Shown one piece after another: positions 6,835 to 15,738 of a stretch of 64,000 nucleotides of DNA. The DNA is taken from positions 1 to 64,000 of IMG/VR virus record IMGVR_UViG_3300035704_000396; one strand, 5' to 3'. Each line of letters begins with the position of its first letter. The stretch's first letter is position 1. The DNA is from a virus. The position numbers and the translations under genes are program-made. The notes below the pieces were generated by a model that did no database searches, was not told where the DNA came from, and saw nothing but the letters and a program-made list of their open reading frames with translations.

Positions 6835-7575
6835 TCACATCACCGGTTGGACGACGTCCCCGCCCAGATGCAGCAGCAGGTCGACCTGGTCCCAGGTGAA
6901 CGTGGCCGATCCGCCCACCGCCCAGGCGTCGCCCCACGAGTTGTCCATCTTCACCTTGCGGTTGGCCACGTCGATCGCCGAGCACACGAACTGGTGGCCC
7001 CCGGCCAGGCCGGAGTCCTGGTCGACGTCCATCGACCCGTCCGAGTTGGGGGTGAACATGGATTGGAACCAGGGCACCCCGAACGACACCGGGCCGGCGA
7101 CCAGCAGTTGCAGCATCGTGTTCAGGTCGGTGGTGTGCTGCCAGGAGGTGATCCACCCGTTGCGCTGCAACGCCATCATCGACCACGGCCCGGACGATCC
7201 GGTGTCGGTGGGCGGGTAGTGGCCGGGGATCTGCGAGTCGTCGATGCGGGTTTCGAGTTCGTACAGCGAGACGCAGGCCGGTTCGGTGAAGTTCCATCCG
7301 GTTCGGTGGTAGGGCTCGGTCATCAGCACGCCCAGCGCGCCGTTGGCGGTGCAGGAGCCGATCTTGCCCTGGTTCCAGATGGTGGTGAGCCGTTGGTGGG
7401 CGGCGTCGGCCAGTTCGGCGTCGCCGTCGCGTTGGGCGGCCAGTTCGGGCAGCAGCAGCTGGTGCATCTGGTGGCGGCCCAGCCGGAACGGGTTGGTCGG
7501 ATCTTCCAGCAGCACCCGGAACAGCGGGTTGCGCGGCGCCTCGGTGGCCTGCTCGGTCGTGTCGGTGGACATCAT
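6835..7575 (-). CDS. Papain-like (C1 family) cysteine protease
   Basis: 246 aa with all C1 catalytic residues in order: Gln69 and Cys75 in NQGKIGSCTANGA, His194 in AGGHQFVCSAID and Asn212 in MDNSWGDAW. It is shorter than classical papain proenzymes and has no obvious signal peptide or propeptide; residues 1-55 could act as a short pro-segment. Set among tail, lysis and lysin genes, likely roles are processing a virion protein or cutting peptide cross-links at entry or exit. Start ATG 7575 (or 7572) lies downstream of AGGAAGGG. Confidence 0.85.
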   Translation of the reverse strand: MMSTDTTEQATEAPRNPLFRVLLEDPTNPFRLGRHQMHQLLLPELAAQRDGDAELADAAHQRLTTIWNQGKIGSCTANGALGVLMTEPYHRTGWNFTEPACVSLYELETRIDDSQIPGHYPPTDTGSSGPWSMMALQRNGWITSWQHTTDLNTMLQLLVAGPVSFGVPWFQSMFTPNSDGSMDVDQDSGLAGGHQFVCSAIDVANRKVKMDNSWGDAWAVGGSATFTWDQVDLLLHLGGDVVQPVM

Positions 7576-7600
7576 TGCTGGTGGGGCCCTTCCTGTCGGG

Positions 7601-8206
7601 TTACTGGCAGACGGTGCGCGGTGGCGCCGGGTAGGGGTGTTCGGCCTGCTGTCGTTTCAGCGCGGCCCGTTTGGCCTGGTACTGGGCGATGGCCCGTTGG
7701 AAGTCGCCGGCGCCGACCTGCCCGCCGTGCAGTGCCGCGCCGACCGCGGTGACCAGTTGGTCCAGGGCGTCCTGCGCGGTGGCCGAGGCCGTGGAGCGGG
7801 CGTCGATGGCGTCGGCCAGCCGGTTGCTGTAGCTGGACTGGCAGTGGGTGAGCCGCTGGGTGGCCTGGCCTTCGACGACGCCTTGGGCGACGGTGGCGAT
7901 GGCCAGCAGCAGCACCACGATCGCGGTCATCCGCTGGCTGGTGACACGGTCCAGGCGGCGGGCCCAGCGCCGGGCCCGCCGCTCTGGCTGCGGCGGCGGC
8001 GATGCTGGCGGCTGGTCGGGCGTGGATGGCATGTCAGGGCCTCCGCTGGCGTGCCCGGGTCGGTCCGGTGTGGTCGGCGGTTCGGGTTGGACGGCCTGGG
8101 CGATGTGGCGGACGTCGCGGGCGGTGCGGCCCACCACCAGGCCGCCGACGAACCCGGCGCCGGCCCAACCGGCCGACTGGACCAGGTAGGCGATCGGGGC
8201 GGTCAT
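7601..8206 (-). CDS. Membrane protein with cytoplasmic loop, lysis region
   Basis: 201 aa with an N-terminal hydrophobic segment (about 5-27), a Pro-rich basic linker, a second span (about 96-113) and a helical C-terminal domain with two Cys. Start 8206 overlaps the upstream stop (ATGA). No family recognised; a spanin- or tail-associated membrane role is possible. Confidence 0.55.
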   Translation of the reverse strand: MTAPIAYLVQSAGWAGAGFVGGLVVGRTARDVRHIAQAVQPEPPTTPDRPGHASGGPDMPSTPDQPPASPPPQPERRARRWARRLDRVTSQRMTAIVVLLLAIATVAQGVVEGQATQRLTHCQSSYSNRLADAIDARSTASATAQDALDQLVTAVGAALHGGQVGAGDFQRAIAQYQAKRAALKRQQAEHPYPAPPRTVCQ

Positions 8207-8592
8207 CACCGCTCCCCCACGTCATCGGCGGTCTCCTGGCCGGGTCGAGCGCCGGGCCGATCGCCCGGTGGGTGTTCGGGTGGGTGTTGGCTGTGGTTGC
8301 GGGTGGGCGGGTCGCTGCTGCGCCGGTGCGGATGGCGCTCCGGGCCGTATGCCTCCGCCGGTTCGTCCGGCTCGTCCTGGTCGCCGGCGATGAGCCGTCC
8401 AAGTCGCCGGCGCGCGTCCTTCAATCCGTCCTCGCGCTTTCCCACTGCGAAGACGGCACCCACCGCCAGCGCGAAGACCGCGTTGATGCTGGGGTCGTGC
8501 CGGCTGGGGTCGATGAAGCCGATCACGACGTTGCCGGCCCATACCGCCGCGATGAGCAACGTCAGCGCGATCATCAGCGGTCGCGGCAGCAT
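8206..8592 (-). CDS. Two-span membrane protein, holin candidate
   Basis: 128 aa; spans at about 7-27 and 35-52 separated by a short loop (FIDPSRHDPS), then a basic helix and a disordered His/Pro-rich tail. Two close spans and a charged tail are typical of class II holins, and it is one of three such proteins in this block. Confidence 0.55.
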   Translation of the reverse strand: MLPRPLMIALTLLIAAVWAGNVVIGFIDPSRHDPSINAVFALAVGAVFAVGKREDGLKDARRRLGRLIAGDQDEPDEPAEAYGPERHPHRRSSDPPTRNHSQHPPEHPPGDRPGARPGQETADDVGER

Positions 8593-8598
8593 GGCCGG

Positions 8599-8898
8599 TC
8601 ACCGCCGCCGTCTGCGGTGGGCGACCACGACGGCGACCAGACCGAACGCGATTCCCGTGCTGTTGAGCCACAACCGGTAGGTCACCGGCGCGCCGACGTG
8701 TGTCCATTCTGTGCCGATGGCACTGGCACACAGCAACGCCAGCGCCAGGTAGCCCAGCCGCAGCTGCGGTGTCGTGTCCTCCGGGTCGATGAGTCTTGCC
8801 CCAGCCCCGGCCGCCAACATGCAGCCACCCAGCACGCAGAACACACGCAGCACGTCGGCGAAGGCAAGCCACGGGGTGGCGAACGGGGTGTGGGTCAC
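8599..8898 (-). CDS. Three-span small membrane protein
   Basis: 99 aa; hydrophobic segments at about 10-34, 46-63 and 77-94, ending in a run of Arg. GTG 8898 is preceded by GGGAGGAACCC, a strong ribosome site. First gene after a strong hairpin, so it probably starts a separate lysis transcript. Confidence 0.6.
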   Translation of the reverse strand: MTHTPFATPWLAFADVLRVFCVLGGCMLAAGAGARLIDPEDTTPQLRLGYLALALLCASAIGTEWTHVGAPVTYRLWLNSTGIAFGLVAVVVAHRRRRR

Positions 8899-8942
8899 CG
8901 GGTTCCTCCCGGATCGGGACGGGGCACAGGCGGGTGTCGACG

Positions 8943-8976
8943 GCTGCCCAGGCCGGGGATGGCCGGCCTGGGCAGC
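8943..8976 (-). terminator. Strong hairpin between connector and lysis genes
   Basis: GCTGCCCAGGCCGG (8943-8956) pairs perfectly with 8963-8976 around a 6-nt loop. It lies in the 105-bp gap after the connector-type gene ending at 9004 and could separate or attenuate lysis expression. A CCCACCACC string (complement of about 8979-8989) lies just upstream of it. Confidence 0.65.
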
Positions 8977-9003
8977 GTCCTGGTGGTGGGCGGTTGTGCA
9001 CGG

Positions 9004-9870
9004 TCACCGGCCCACCCCCGCCGGCGGCGGGCCGGCCCGGCCGCTCGAAGCGGGGGTGGGCACGGTGACCGTGGCGGTGGTGGTCGCCGAGTGGTCGCCG
9101 ATGTCGGTGAGGGTCACCGTGTAGGTGCCGGCCGCGGTGTAGGTGTGCTGCACCGGCAGCGGCACGACGGCCGTGTCCACCATGTTGGTGTCGCCCCAGT
9201 GCAGTGCGGCGCCGTAGGCGCCGAACCCGGCCGGGGTGACGGTGACCGTCATCGGGTCGCTGGTGGAGGGTTGCACCGTCAGGCTCAGCTGCAGCGGGCA
9301 GCAGTTGCCCCGCACCAGTTGCGCGGTCAGCACGGTGGCGGCGCAGCCGCCGTCCGGGCCGTCGTGGTGCAGGCTGACGATCTGCCAGTTGACGCCCTGT
9401 TGGCCCAGCGGGCCGCACAGAAACGCCCGGTGCAGCGCCATCGCGTCCTGCACCATGCCGAAGGCGTACCCGTCGACGGTGGCGACGTCCGGCGCGGCGG
9501 CGGTCGGGTCCAGGGTGGGGGCACAGCGGTGCACCCCCAACTCCACGGTCAACAACAATTCGCCGGTGTTGCAGTTGCTGGGCACCCGGTTCAGACCGGA
9601 CACCCCCAGCTCTGTGGTGGCATTGGTCATCCGCAGCCACGCCGAGCCCTGCCCGGCCGGCTGGGACGGGTCGTCCTCGCAGGTGCAGTCGCACCAGTCG
9701 GCCGGCATCGGGGTGTTGCCGGCGTAGATGACGAACACGCACACCGGCCGCTGGCTGATGCCCAGCTGGGCGGCGGCGGACAGCCGCAGCTGTTCCAGCA
9801 CGGGCCACAGCACCGGTTCGGTGTCGGCCATGGTGGGGGCGTCGGCCTGGTCGGGCGGGCCGGCGGTCAT
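9004..9870 (-). CDS. Neck/connector-type virion protein with C-terminal PKD-like domain
   Basis: 288 aa. The N-terminal part (about 1-205) has many Cys and short beta segments and resembles neck/connector proteins found beside this type of capsid gene in actinophages. The C-terminal part (about 207-275) reads as a PKD-like fold: an ALHWGD strand followed by VQHTYTAAGTYTVTLTD, ending in a Pro-rich tail. PKD domains are surface-exposed and often bind glycans or proteins. ATG 9870 overlaps the upstream gene by 4 bp. Confidence 0.65.
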   Translation of the reverse strand: MTAGPPDQADAPTMADTEPVLWPVLEQLRLSAAAQLGISQRPVCVFVIYAGNTPMPADWCDCTCEDDPSQPAGQGSAWLRMTNATTELGVSGLNRVPSNCNTGELLLTVELGVHRCAPTLDPTAAAPDVATVDGYAFGMVQDAMALHRAFLCGPLGQQGVNWQIVSLHHDGPDGGCAATVLTAQLVRGNCCPLQLSLTVQPSTSDPMTVTVTPAGFGAYGAALHWGDTNMVDTAVVPLPVQHTYTAAGTYTVTLTDIGDHSATTTATVTVPTPASSGRAGPPPAGVGR

Positions 9871-10856
9871 GGTGTGCTGTCCGGGGTGTAGACGCCGGTG
9901 GTGGCCACCGACACCGGGCCGGGCAGGTCCGGGGAGTAGACGGCGGCCGGCGAGCGGTGCCGGTAGGGGTTGGCCGCCACCACCCACAGGTCCACCTCGG
10001 TGATCCCCGTCCGCCCCTCGTCCAGGAAGGACTGCGGGTCGATCTGGTAGGACACGCCCTGCCGTTGGATTTCGGTGACCCGCGCGGTGATCCGGCAGGC
10101 GGCGCCGGTGCACGCGGCGACCAGTTCGGCGGCGAAGATGGCGGCGGCGCGGCGGCCGCCGGTGGGCACCGGGTGGCCCCGCCAGAAGCTGATGCCGAAC
10201 GTGCCCTCCTGCGACAGGGGCCGGTCCAGGTGTTGGCTGACCGGCCAGCGGCCGCCGTCGGTGCGGCCCAGCCGGTCGCCGTTGCCCAGCCACAGCAGCG
10301 TTTCGTCGACGGCCAGGCCGTCGACGGTGACGGTGATGCCGCAGCGGGGCATCCCGTCGGGGGCGGGCGGCGTGTCGGGTGGCTGCCAGAACACCGGGCC
10401 GGGCAGCGGCACCTGGGCGACCGGGCCGCAGCCGCACAGGTCCGGGTCGGGGTGGTGGCAGCCGATGCGCAGCCACGATTGGCCGCCGGGTAGCGCCGGG
10501 TTGAGGTCCAGGCCCGGCCGCCGGCCGTGGAACAGCCGCGGCGGCCGGCAGGGCCGCACCGTTTCCCGGCACAGCCCGTAGCGGCCGGCGGTCAGGCGCC
10601 ACAGGATCTCGGAGGCGGTTTCGGCGGCGGCGCATTGCACCGCGTTCCAGGTGGCCGGGTCGGCGGGCAGCTGCGAACAGCTGGCGTCCAACGGCCAGGT
10701 CCGGCACGGCCCGCCGGCGGCCGGGTCCAGCGCCCAGGTGCCGTCGGGTTGCAGATCCGGCCTGTTCGGCGCCGGGGTGTCGGTGCGCACCGACCCGGGC
10801 GGGGTGGTGGGCGTCGACGGGGTCCAGCCGGGTCGCCGCCCGGTGGGCCGGGTCAT
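9867..10856 (-). CDS. Head-to-tail adaptor-like virion protein
   Basis: 329 aa, Cys/Trp/Pro-rich. Landmarks include WPLDASCSQLP, then a helix with SEILWRLTAGRYGLCRETVRPC, the pattern of actinophage head-tail adaptor proteins that follow the major capsid gene, and a C-terminal part beginning IQRQGVSYQIDPQSFL. Overlaps both neighbours by 4 bp. It would attach the tail below the portal; the portal gene itself is not in this window. Confidence 0.65.
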   Translation of the reverse strand: MTRPTGRRPGWTPSTPTTPPGSVRTDTPAPNRPDLQPDGTWALDPAAGGPCRTWPLDASCSQLPADPATWNAVQCAAAETASEILWRLTAGRYGLCRETVRPCRPPRLFHGRRPGLDLNPALPGGQSWLRIGCHHPDPDLCGCGPVAQVPLPGPVFWQPPDTPPAPDGMPRCGITVTVDGLAVDETLLWLGNGDRLGRTDGGRWPVSQHLDRPLSQEGTFGISFWRGHPVPTGGRRAAAIFAAELVAACTGAACRITARVTEIQRQGVSYQIDPQSFLDEGRTGITEVDLWVVAANPYRHRSPAAVYSPDLPGPVSVATTGVYTPDSTP

Positions 10857-12034
10857 CCGGTGCGGCGCCGGCCGCCGCCCTTGCCGCCGGTGTCGCCGCC
10901 CGGTTTGGCACCGCCGCTCGGGCCGGCCGGGCTGGCCTCGGAGCTGCTGTCGGCGGCCGTGTCGGCGGCCGTGTCCGGTTGTTCCAGGCCGGACGCGGCC
11001 GGGGTGAACGTGGTGGACACCGGCGTCGCCCCGTTGCCCGGGGTGAACGTGATGGTCTGTTCGATGCCGGCCTGGTCGGCGGCGTAGGCGTGGCTGGCGA
11101 CGCCGACGGTGGCGGCCAGCATCGCCGCGATCGTGCCGTCACCCCAGTCGACGGTGCCCGCATTGCCCACCAGGGCGAAGTTGGACACGGTCAGGGTGGC
11201 CGAGAGGGTGTCGCCGACGGTGGGTGCGGCCGCGAGCTGCGGCGCGGTCGCGCTGGGGTTCCACAGCGGCCGGCCGCCGCAGGTGGTCACGGGCGGGGCG
11301 ACGGTGACCAGTTCGCCGTGGAAGTGGTCCGGGTCCGAGGAGACCAGGTCGATGGCCGGCCAGTCGAAGCCGGGGTCGATCGGGTCCAGCAGCGGCGCGG
11401 GCATGCCGTCGATGTCGCGGGTCACGTTGTAGGGGCCGTGTCCCCACAGGCTGCCCGGCTTGGTCTTGCCTTTGAGCTTGAAGCTCATCGGATTGTTTTC
11501 CACGGTCAGGCTGTCCATGCCCAGGGCGATGCAGTAGGGCAGCAGGAAGTAGCCGCACACCTGGAAGGTGGGGTCGTTGGGGTCGCCGGTCAGGCACGCC
11601 TGCCCGGCGCCGGGCCCGGTCACCTTGGGCCACAGTTCCAGGGCGTAGCCCAACGTGTTGGACACCTGCTGGCCGATGCGGAACCCGGTGGCGGTGCGCC
11701 GGGAGGCGTCGGTGACCGTCTTCCAGGTCCGGTTGAGCATCACGTACAGCGCCGGATCCACCTGGCAGAACTCGAAGTTCAACGCGATGTACTTCACGTT
11801 GTCCGGGCCGCGGTCGTTGATGCACAGCTCACCGGCGGCGTTCTTGGCGCTGTAGTCGTCGCCGTCCTCCACCTCCGGTGCCAGCTCCACCGACACGAAC
11901 CCCGACGACACCACCTGGCTGTTGGGGCCGTATACGGGTCGCCCGCAGGCGTCGACCAGGGTGGCGCGCATCCGGCTGGCGCCGATGTAACCGGCACACA
12001 GGGCGGCGGGCACGGGCAGCGTGGGAGCGGTCAT
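10853..12034 (-). CDS. Major tail-tube-like protein with C-terminal PKD-like domain
   Basis: 393 aa. The N-terminal two-thirds (about 1-265) look like a tail-tube protein: an early CGRPVYGPNSQVVSSGFVSV segment, YIALNFEFCQVDPALY, and repeated beta strands. Residues about 268-355 form a PKD-like module (TVDWGDGTIA, then strands), followed by a disordered Ala/Gly/Asp tail. A tube protein with a C-terminal immunoglobulin-like decoration is a known design. ATG 12034 overlaps the upstream stop (TGATG). Confidence 0.65.
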   Translation of the reverse strand: MTAPTLPVPAALCAGYIGASRMRATLVDACGRPVYGPNSQVVSSGFVSVELAPEVEDGDDYSAKNAAGELCINDRGPDNVKYIALNFEFCQVDPALYVMLNRTWKTVTDASRRTATGFRIGQQVSNTLGYALELWPKVTGPGAGQACLTGDPNDPTFQVCGYFLLPYCIALGMDSLTVENNPMSFKLKGKTKPGSLWGHGPYNVTRDIDGMPAPLLDPIDPGFDWPAIDLVSSDPDHFHGELVTVAPPVTTCGGRPLWNPSATAPQLAAAPTVGDTLSATLTVSNFALVGNAGTVDWGDGTIAAMLAATVGVASHAYAADQAGIEQTITFTPGNGATPVSTTFTPAASGLEQPDTAADTAADSSSEASPAGPSGGAKPGGDTGGKGGGRRRTG

Positions 12035-12981
12035 CAGATCTCCTCGGCCGGGTCGGTGGCGCCGATGTGGCCGGGGGGGGCGCCCCGACCGGCGACATCG
12101 GCTGTGATGGGGGTTTGGTTCAGGGCGGCCACGAACCCGGGCCGTGTCAGCGTGGTTTTGGCGGCCGCGGTGCCGCCGGCCCAGTCGGCGACGTAGAGCC
12201 GCTCGGACAGCAGGGAACCCAGGTTCTGGCTGCGGTCGAACGCGCCGCTGGCCCATTCGCCCGGTTCGATGATCGGTCCACGGCGGACGGTGACCTGGCC
12301 GGTGGCGTACAGCCATAGCGCGCCGTCGTCGGGGTCGGTGACCGAGGTGGGCGGCGTGGCCGGGTAGCCGGCGCCGAACACCCACGTCGACCCGAGCAGG
12401 GTGGAGGCGGTGGGGCCGGCGACGAACACCTGCCGCTGCTCGCGCAGCCGGGGCGCTGACCACAGCGGGGCGTGCAGCACACCCACGCAGCCGGTGTCGG
12501 CCAGCCACTGTTCGAGTTGGCCGACCGCGTCGACCAGCTCCAGGGCGGCGCCGCCGGCCACCACGTCGGCGGCGGCCAGGTTGGGCTGGTTGCCCAGCAA
12601 CCCGGTGAACACCACCTGTTCGACCGCGGTTTCCTCGCCGGCGGTGAACCGCTGCCGCAGCTGGCGGCGGGCCACCAGTGGGTCGCGGCCCAGGACACAC
12701 CGGTCGGCCGCATACACCGCGAACGGGGTGCCGGTGACCGTGCTGGTGGTCTGCTGCGCCAGTTTCTGGCCGTCGGGCAGACCGTCGGGCACGGTCGGTT
12801 CACACGAGGCCGGCCAGGGCGCCACCGCCGCCGAGGTGACCGCCTCGTATTCGACGCCCAGCAGGGCGTGCGGTTCGACGTTTTCCAGCAGCGCGGCGGC
12901 GACGAACAGGCCGAACCGGTGCGGGCCGGCAGCAGGTGGGCTGTCGACCAGCATCCGGGGCGCCGCCACCGGCACGGACAT
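12034..12981 (-). CDS. Virion protein next to the capsid gene, function unknown
   Basis: 315 aa. It has the look of the conserved gene found directly after this capsid family in actinophages: early RMLVD and LFVAAALLENVEPHALLGVEYE, a central GTPFAVYAADRCVLG and a helix RRQLRQRFTAGEETAVEQV. Probably a capsid-associated or decoration protein. ATG 12981 has only a weak ribosome site (AAGGCG). Confidence 0.6.
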   Translation of the reverse strand: MSVPVAAPRMLVDSPPAAGPHRFGLFVAAALLENVEPHALLGVEYEAVTSAAVAPWPASCEPTVPDGLPDGQKLAQQTTSTVTGTPFAVYAADRCVLGRDPLVARRQLRQRFTAGEETAVEQVVFTGLLGNQPNLAAADVVAGGAALELVDAVGQLEQWLADTGCVGVLHAPLWSAPRLREQRQVFVAGPTASTLLGSTWVFGAGYPATPPTSVTDPDDGALWLYATGQVTVRRGPIIEPGEWASGAFDRSQNLGSLLSERLYVADWAGGTAAAKTTLTRPGFVAALNQTPITADVAGRGAPPGHIGATDPAEEI

Positions 12982-12993
12982 CGGCGTGGCGCC

Positions 12994-15297
12994 TTACTTG
13001 CCGCGGCGGTTGGTCGGCCTGGTCGTGGCCGCCTTGGCCGGCCCGCCGCCGTCACCGTCGCCGCCGTCGTTGCCCGTCTGCGCGTCGGCGTCCGCGGCGG
13101 CGTCGCCGCTGTCGACGCGGTCGCCGGTGGCCGGGTCGTCGGCCGGGGTGGGTGACACGACGATGTTGCGCGTGGAATCGGCTGTCTCACCGGTGTTGCC
13201 GCTGCTGATGTTGACCAGGCCGGCGGTGGGCGGCGGGCAGATGTCGCGGGCCGGGCCGACCGCGCCGTTGGTGCACAGGTCGGTCAACTGCACGAGGAAC
13301 GTCCGGTTGCACCGGTTGATCAACATCCAGGCGTCTTCGGTGAACGAGCTGCTGTACTTGTTCTCCTGCAGCAGCTGCGCGTCGTACTGCACGCCCAGGG
13401 TGAGCACGTTGCCCTGCGAGAGCACCCACGATCCTGCCGGGTAGGCCATGATGTTGACGGTGGTGGGCCATCCGGCGGGCGGCATGATCCGCCCACCCAC
13501 GGCGGCGCCGTCACCCAGTTCCTGCCAGTCACGCACCCACTGCACCCGCGAGCTGTACTGGGCGAACAGGGCGGCGACCTCGGCGTCGGCCACCGCGCCG
13601 AAGGGCCTGTTCCGCTTGAGCTCCAGGTCCCGCTTGACGAAGTCCTTGAACCACTCCGGAAGCACGACCTCCAACGTGGCGTTGGGCGCCATCTTGTAGC
13701 GGTTGCGGAACCACACGAGCAGCAGCCGCAGCCGGTCCACCGCCTCCACTGCCACCGACCCGGTCGCCGTGTCCGCTCCCGACACCGAGAACGCCGGCAG
13801 CACATCGGAGTTGGCCCCGATGTAGGCCAGGTAGGTCGAGTTCATGAAGTGGTTGTGGTGCACCAGCACGTCGGAGGCGAACCGTTCCTGGCCTTCCGGG
13901 AACGTGCGGTCGCGCAGGATGTCCGACTCGATGGACAGGTAGGCCAGGCTGGCGCGGACTTCCCGCCACGTCACACACGGCCCGGTGATCGACATCTTGA
14001 CGTTGCCCAGGCCGTCCCCGGGCGGGGTGTCGTCCGCGGCGTGGTGGAAGTAGGTCGGGTTGTCCAGGCCCGCGCCGGGGCTGGCCGGCGCGGCCGGGTA
14101 GGTGATGGCGGTGCCGTGCCAGCCGTTGCGGGTGGCGTCGGCGGACTGGTCGGGGTATTGCGTCCACTGTGGAAACCGGATGCCGCCGCGGGCGGGCATG
14201 CCGGTGGTGGGCAGGTCCAGCATGCCGTCGTCGGTGGCCATCGGCGGACACAACGTGTAGTCCGTCTCCGAGGGGGTGCACCACACGTCGTTGATGGTCG
14301 AGGGCGCCGTGTCGGCCGCGGTCAACGCGCGCTGCACGGCCGCCACCAGCGACCCGCCGGGCAGCCGCCGCTCGTCGGCCACGTCGTCCAGGGTGCGGAT
14401 GTCCCGGTTGTCGCCCATCAGCCGCCGATCCTCGGCGAAATGCCGGGTGATGCGGGCGACGTTGGCTTTGATCGGCGCCGACGCGGCCTGCCCGACGGGC
14501 AGCGCGGCGAACCGGGCGCAGGCGGCCTCGCCCAGCTCCCGCACCGTCAACTGCTGCCCGAACGTGAAATCGGTGTTCTCGGCCGATGCGGTGATCGAGT
14601 AGGACCGGGTGATCCGTGCCGGCGCCGGGTCGGCGGGCGGCGCACCCCGGCCGGACGCGACCGCGGCGGCGGTCGGGGTGCGCCGCGGCACAGGCGGCGG
14701 GGGCGCCGAGGCGGCCACCGGCAGCACGTCAGTGGCCGGCTCGGCGGTCTGTGGTGGGTCCACGGTCGGGGCGGCGGGGGCATCGCCGCCCCGAGCCGTG
14801 GACTGCGAACCTGGTGCCGGCTCGGCGCGCTGCGCGGCTGCGCCGGCCCCACCAGGTCCCTCGGCCGGGTGTGGGGTCGCCTCGGGAAGCCCGTCGGGAG
14901 CCACCTGGCCGGCTTCCCTGGCGCCCTGACCGCCGGGCTGTTGGCCCTCGCCGGCCGGGTCCTGGACGGGTTCGGCCGGCGACTGGACGCGGTCTGCCAG
15001 GGCCGAGACCCGCTGGTCCCTCTCCACCCGTTCCTGATCCCGCTCCAGCTTCAGCCGGCGCACTGCCTCCGTGACGTCGGCGAGTGCCTCCAGCGTGTCC
15101 GCGTCGGCGGGGCGGTAGTCGCCGTCGGCGTAGAGCTCGTTGAACCGCTCGACGGCGCCACCGTCCAGTTCGGCCAGGTCCACGTCGGGACCGGCCGCCT
15201 CGACCAGCGCTGTGTAGACGGCTGCGACCCGCTGTTCACCGGGCGGCGGCGCGTCCTTGGCGGTGGCAATGCCGAGCAGCTTCTTGAGCAGATCCAC
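12994..15297 (-). CDS. HK97-type major capsid protein with long N-terminal region
   Basis: 767 aa from GTG 15297, which has GGGAGG upstream. Residues about 1-230 are charged and Pro/Ala-rich with a coiled-coil stretch (LEALADVTEAVRRLKLE), the layout of a fused scaffolding (delta) domain that the capsid protease removes. The core (about 235-700) contains NDVWCTPSETDYTLCPPM and MPARGGIRFPQW, landmarks of an actinophage capsid family, then typical E-loop and A-domain segments. The C-terminus is an acidic then basic tail. It follows the MuF/protease gene, as expected for an HK97-type head module. Confidence 0.85.
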   Translation of the reverse strand: MDLLKKLLGIATAKDAPPPGEQRVAAVYTALVEAAGPDVDLAELDGGAVERFNELYADGDYRPADADTLEALADVTEAVRRLKLERDQERVERDQRVSALADRVQSPAEPVQDPAGEGQQPGGQGAREAGQVAPDGLPEATPHPAEGPGGAGAAAQRAEPAPGSQSTARGGDAPAAPTVDPPQTAEPATDVLPVAASAPPPPVPRRTPTAAAVASGRGAPPADPAPARITRSYSITASAENTDFTFGQQLTVRELGEAACARFAALPVGQAASAPIKANVARITRHFAEDRRLMGDNRDIRTLDDVADERRLPGGSLVAAVQRALTAADTAPSTINDVWCTPSETDYTLCPPMATDDGMLDLPTTGMPARGGIRFPQWTQYPDQSADATRNGWHGTAITYPAAPASPGAGLDNPTYFHHAADDTPPGDGLGNVKMSITGPCVTWREVRASLAYLSIESDILRDRTFPEGQERFASDVLVHHNHFMNSTYLAYIGANSDVLPAFSVSGADTATGSVAVEAVDRLRLLLVWFRNRYKMAPNATLEVVLPEWFKDFVKRDLELKRNRPFGAVADAEVAALFAQYSSRVQWVRDWQELGDGAAVGGRIMPPAGWPTTVNIMAYPAGSWVLSQGNVLTLGVQYDAQLLQENKYSSSFTEDAWMLINRCNRTFLVQLTDLCTNGAVGPARDICPPPTAGLVNISSGNTGETADSTRNIVVSPTPADDPATGDRVDSGDAAADADAQTGNDGGDGDGGGPAKAATTRPTNRRGK

Positions 15298-15464
15298 CGT
15301 GGGCCTCCCAGACGCACACAGGAACGAGTGTGTGCATCCGGTCACGGTCGCCAGGCGATGCGAAAAGGCTGTCACCGACCCGCTGCGGGGTTGGGTTGCC
15401 TCGTCGCGGAGGATAGCCGCGACCCCCGCACCGGGCGAATCACCCCAGGTCTGACGCGCCGGGT

Positions 15465-15734
15465 TCACCCATCCGGGGGGTCGTCCACAGTAGCCGCCCC
15501 GTAGGCAGCCTCGGCGGCGGTGTCGACGTCGGCGTGGTCGTGCGAGCCCGGCTCGTGCAGCACGCCGCCGCCGTAGGCGTGGGCCTGGCGGGCCTTCCAC
15601 TCCTGGTCGAACTCGGCTTGGACGCCGTTGGGGTAGACCACTTTCCACGGTGCCCGGTTGGGGGGCACCGCTGCCGTGGCCGCCGGTGCCCGGCCAAAGT
15701 TGGTCGTGGTGAAACTGCCGCCGCAGCACGCCAT
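15465..15734 (-). CDS. Hypothetical head-region protein, 89 aa
   Basis: Begins MACCGGSFTT; includes WKVVYPNGVQAEFDQEW, a short beta segment seen in small proteins between protease and capsid genes in actinophages, then an acidic tail. ATG 15734 has GTGAGGAC upstream and sits 5 bp after the MuF/protease stop. The 167 bp before the capsid start hold only the capsid ribosome site. Confidence 0.6.
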   Translation of the reverse strand: MACCGGSFTTTNFGRAPAATAAVPPNRAPWKVVYPNGVQAEFDQEWKARQAHAYGGGVLHEPGSHDHADVDTAAEAAYGAATVDDPPDG

Positions 15735-15738
15735 GTCC

